From Acidiphilium sp. (GTDB taxonomy: Bacteria; Pseudomonadota; Alphaproteobacteria; Acetobacterales; Acetobacteraceae): DNA of 64,000 bases. The stretch spans positions 248,001 through 312,000 of the forward strand of contig JAQTXH010000003.1 of NCBI GenBank assembly GCA_028688905.1, read 5' to 3'. Position numbers and translations under genes: made by a program. Below, in pieces: positions 62,216-64,000 of this stretch. Position 1 is the stretch's first letter. Every line of letters starts with the position of its first letter. The notes under the pieces are model-generated. The model was given only the letters and a program-made list of their open reading frames with translations. It made no database searches and was not told the origin of the DNA.

Positions 62216-62467
62216 TCAGCCGCCGGTGAAGGGGGGAAAGAAGGCGACTTCGCGCGCGTTGCCCAGAGGTGTTTCGGGAGGCACGAACTGCTGGTCGAGC
62301 GCTGCCTTGATCATGCCGCGATCGGCGAAGGCGCGGGCATGCGCCGGACTCAGCCCGGCCAGAAACTCGGCCAGCGCCGCGACGGTGGTGACCGACGCGG
62401 GCGGGTCGATCGTATCCTCGGCGTAGCCGATTCGTTCGCGCAACCAGGCAAAATAGAGGATCTTCAT
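62216..62467 (-). CDS. moaD: Molybdopterin synthase sulfur carrier subunit
   Basis: An 83-residue ubiquitin-fold protein: MKILYFAWLRERIGYAEDTI at the start, VAFFPPFTGG at the end. The terminal Gly-Gly is adenylated and converted to thiocarboxylate to supply sulfur to MoaE. Confidence 0.95.
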   Translation of the reverse strand: MKILYFAWLRERIGYAEDTIDPPASVTTVAALAEFLAGLSPAHARAFADRGMIKAALDQQFVPPETPLGNAREVAFFPPFTGG

Positions 62468-62489
62468 GGCTCGATCATTGGGTATCCGG

Positions 62490-63236
62490 TCACTCGCCCT
62501 GAACGGTGACCACCTGACCGTTCGGCTGGATCAGGGTGGCGGTACCGTTGCCGTTGGGGATCAGAATGCCGCCGCCGGCACCGTTGATCGGGGCCACGGT
62601 CTGGTAGCGGCCGTTGCTGGAGCCGGTAACCACGCCTGCCGGCCCCGTCGGCCCCATCAGGGTCTGGCCGACGGCGAAGCTTTTATGAACCCCAACGCCC
62701 GCTGCCGGGGTGGGCGTGGTGCCAGGGATAACGGGTACCGTCGGCAACGGACTCTGGACGCTGCCGGGCGGGGTGGAGCTGCTGTTCAAGGGATGGCCGA
62801 AGCTGGGGGCACCCGTGGCCGGTCCCGCGCGATAGTGGGGAGGCACCGCGCGCGGCTGCACCCCTTGCGGCACCGAAAACATGTTAGCCCCGGAACCGGG
62901 AGTGGTCCGATACTGGTTCTCATACTCCTGACCGAGCGGCACGTTCATATGCTGCTGAATGTCGCTGAGCGTGGGGATCGGGCGTACCGGACCGGGCCAG
63001 ACATCGCCCGGCTGCGCCACGATCGGGGTAACCGCGACGTCGTTGCCTCGGGCGCGCTGCATGTTCAGCGCGTCGCCCTTGGGTGCGTTGGGGTTGCCGA
63101 ACGGGTTTATGGTCGTATCGAGGTAGTTGCCGACCCCGGCACAGCCCGACAGCAGCAGGGCCATGGTGCCGGGAATGACCCAGGCTACGGCCAGGGAAAG
63201 GGGTCTTACCATCACAGATTGGGCACCGCGCCGCAT
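62490..63236 (-). CDS. Lipoprotein, Pro/Gly-rich, unknown
   Basis: A 248-residue precursor with an extended lipoprotein signal (VIPGTMALLLSGC, lipobox LSGC). The mature part is low in charge and rich in Pro, Gly, Asn and Thr (linker-like, about 35-190), ending in a beta-rich module with repeated G-V-V-T-G, NGNGTATLIQPNGQVVTVQ. It looks like a cell-envelope anchor with a small C-terminal domain. ATG at 63236 chosen because AGGAG sits 8 bases upstream; 63260 is further 5'. Unrelated in function to its Moco neighbours as far as I can see. Confidence 0.72.
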   Translation of the reverse strand: MRRGAQSVMVRPLSLAVAWVIPGTMALLLSGCAGVGNYLDTTINPFGNPNAPKGDALNMQRARGNDVAVTPIVAQPGDVWPGPVRPIPTLSDIQQHMNVPLGQEYENQYRTTPGSGANMFSVPQGVQPRAVPPHYRAGPATGAPSFGHPLNSSSTPPGSVQSPLPTVPVIPGTTPTPAAGVGVHKSFAVGQTLMGPTGPAGVVTGSSNGRYQTVAPINGAGGGILIPNGNGTATLIQPNGQVVTVQGE

Positions 63237-63249
63237 CGGGTTCGCTCCT

Positions 63250-63807
63250 TCAGACATCATGGTTTTGATTATGCTCTGATTTAGCGTGCAACCTCAAGCC
63301 AAGTCGTGTGACGATGAAGCTGACGATGGCCGTGGGATCGCCCAGATCGAGCACCGGCAGCGGGCAATTGGGCAGGGTGGTGTCGGTTGCAACGGCGATG
63401 ATGCCGGGCCACTCGGGCCATAGCGGCGATTTGCCGAGGCTGGGGCGGTGGATTTCGAGTTTCGCCACCGGGGCGGACTTGAAGCCTTCGGCGAGGTAGA
63501 GATCGGCCGGTGCCATGCGGGCGAGCAGCATGGCGAGGTCGGGTTCATCGGTGCTGCGGTGCTCGCGGAACAGCACGAACCGCTCGCGTGTGGCAAGCAT
63601 GGTTTCGGTTGCTCCGGCGATCCGATGTCGGTGACTGTCTTTGCCCGGCTGATCGGGATCGACCTTGTGATGGGCGTGCTTCAGGGTCGAGACGACGAGG
63701 CCCTGGGCGATAAGCCGCGGGACCAGCGCGGTGAGCAGTGTGGTCTTGCCGCTTCCAGACCAGCCCACCAGCGCGAGCACGGGCGGGGATGTCATGTTAT
63801 TTGACAT
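63250..63807 (-). CDS. mobB: Molybdopterin-guanine dinucleotide biosynthesis protein MobB
   Basis: A 185-residue GTP-binding accessory protein: VGWSGSGKTTLLTALVPRL (Walker A), STLKHAHHKVDPDQPGKDSHRHRIAGA and LAEGFKSAPVAKLEIHR are family marks. It assists MobA in making the MGD form of Moco used by DMSO-reductase-type enzymes such as the one at 30223. ATG at 63807 or 63795 may be the start. Confidence 0.92.
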   Translation of the reverse strand: MSNNMTSPPVLALVGWSGSGKTTLLTALVPRLIAQGLVVSTLKHAHHKVDPDQPGKDSHRHRIAGATETMLATRERFVLFREHRSTDEPDLAMLLARMAPADLYLAEGFKSAPVAKLEIHRPSLGKSPLWPEWPGIIAVATDTTLPNCPLPVLDLGDPTAIVSFIVTRLGLRLHAKSEHNQNHDV

Positions 63808-63850
63808 TTATGCTAAAATTAAGCGCGAGCAAAAGCGGCGCGAGAACAGG

Positions 63851-64000
63851 TCACGGGGCCGGATCGGGCTGGATGACGTGACGCAGGCCGGCGTTCAGAT
63901 AGTCCCAACCGGTGACGAGGGTGAGAATGGCGGACAGCCAGAGCAGGACGCCGCCGATGCCCGTCGCCGGGAAAAACCCGATACCGAGAACGTCCGCCCC
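63851..64000 (-). CDS. pgsA: CDP-diacylglycerol--glycerol-3-phosphate 3-phosphatidyltransferase, C-terminal end
   Basis: Only the last 49 codons are in the window. The peptide has a final membrane helix (TGIGGVLLWLSAILTLVTGW) followed by DYLNAGLRHVIQPDPAP and a TGA, a pattern typical of the PgsA C-terminus (TLVTGWDYL-AGLRH). PgsA makes phosphatidylglycerol phosphate in the inner membrane. The gene order with mobB, moaD and moaE fits alphaproteobacteria. Catalytic CDP-alcohol motif is outside the window. Confidence 0.75.
   Translation of the reverse strand, partial: GADVLGIGFFPATGIGGVLLWLSAILTLVTGWDYLNAGLRHVIQPDPAP

Overview
The window looks like a chromosomal segment of a high-GC alphaproteobacterium, most probably an acidophilic or hopanoid-making member of the Acetobacteraceae. 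This rests on hopanoid genes (hpnH, hpnI, hpnJ, hpnK, hpnM) next to dxs and ispH, a CtrA-type regulator, a fused indolepyruvate:ferredoxin oxidoreductase and a pgsA-mob-moaD-moaE neighbourhood. I found no transposase, integrase, phage gene, CRISPR array or rRNA. One tRNA (Val, CAC) is present.

Layout. 1-9 kb: end of an M20 amidohydrolase, a DUF2889 protein, an MFS exporter, small membrane and lipoprotein genes, the divergent epmA/epmB pair for EF-P lysylation, then aroQ-accB-accC. 9-13.5 kb: a 1149-residue fused indolepyruvate oxidoreductase, moaB and tRNA-Val. 13.7-15.4 kb: a VOC-GST-TetR operon behind a promoter that overlaps a palindromic operator. 15.6-36.3 kb: a methylated-amine island. 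36.3-39.3 kb: a small acidic protein, a Ser/Thr kinase fused to a decayed PP2C domain, and a metallophosphoesterase. 39.3-52 kb: phospholipase-C-like phosphoesterase, recQ, peroxiredoxin-ArsR, thrS, two glycosyltransferases, a hydrolase, a methyltransferase and a large Gly/Asn/Ser-rich repeat protein. 52-60.6 kb: the hopanoid/isoprenoid block, with dxs-hpnM-hpnI-hpnJ-hpnK on the minus strand diverging from ispH-hpnH on the plus strand. 60.6-64 kb: a CtrA paralogue with a disabled receiver, moaE, moaD, a lipoprotein, mobB and the end of pgsA.

The methylated-amine island is the biological centre. A heme/flavin dimethylamine monooxygenase (dmmA, dmmB and the heme subunit) plus a stand-alone GcvT-like protein would convert dimethylamine to methylamine and a C1 unit. 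GmaS would make gamma-glutamylmethylamide, MgsABC would convert it to N-methylglutamate, and MgdABCD (sarcosine-oxidase-like, folate-linked) would return glutamate and methylene-tetrahydrofolate. An XRE-cupin regulator sits in the middle. An APC permease and a MocR-controlled molybdopterin oxidoreductase flank it. Three island promoters carry the same inverted repeat (ATTC-N7-GAAT type), which suggests one regulon.

The intergenic DNA holds two further layers. One is a dispersed hairpin repeat family, with compensatory changes in its stem, often lying over stop codons. The other is an unusual number of short tandem duplications (12, 13, 14, 15, 16 and 23 bp units). All functions are inferred from motifs and context read by eye; no database search was run.
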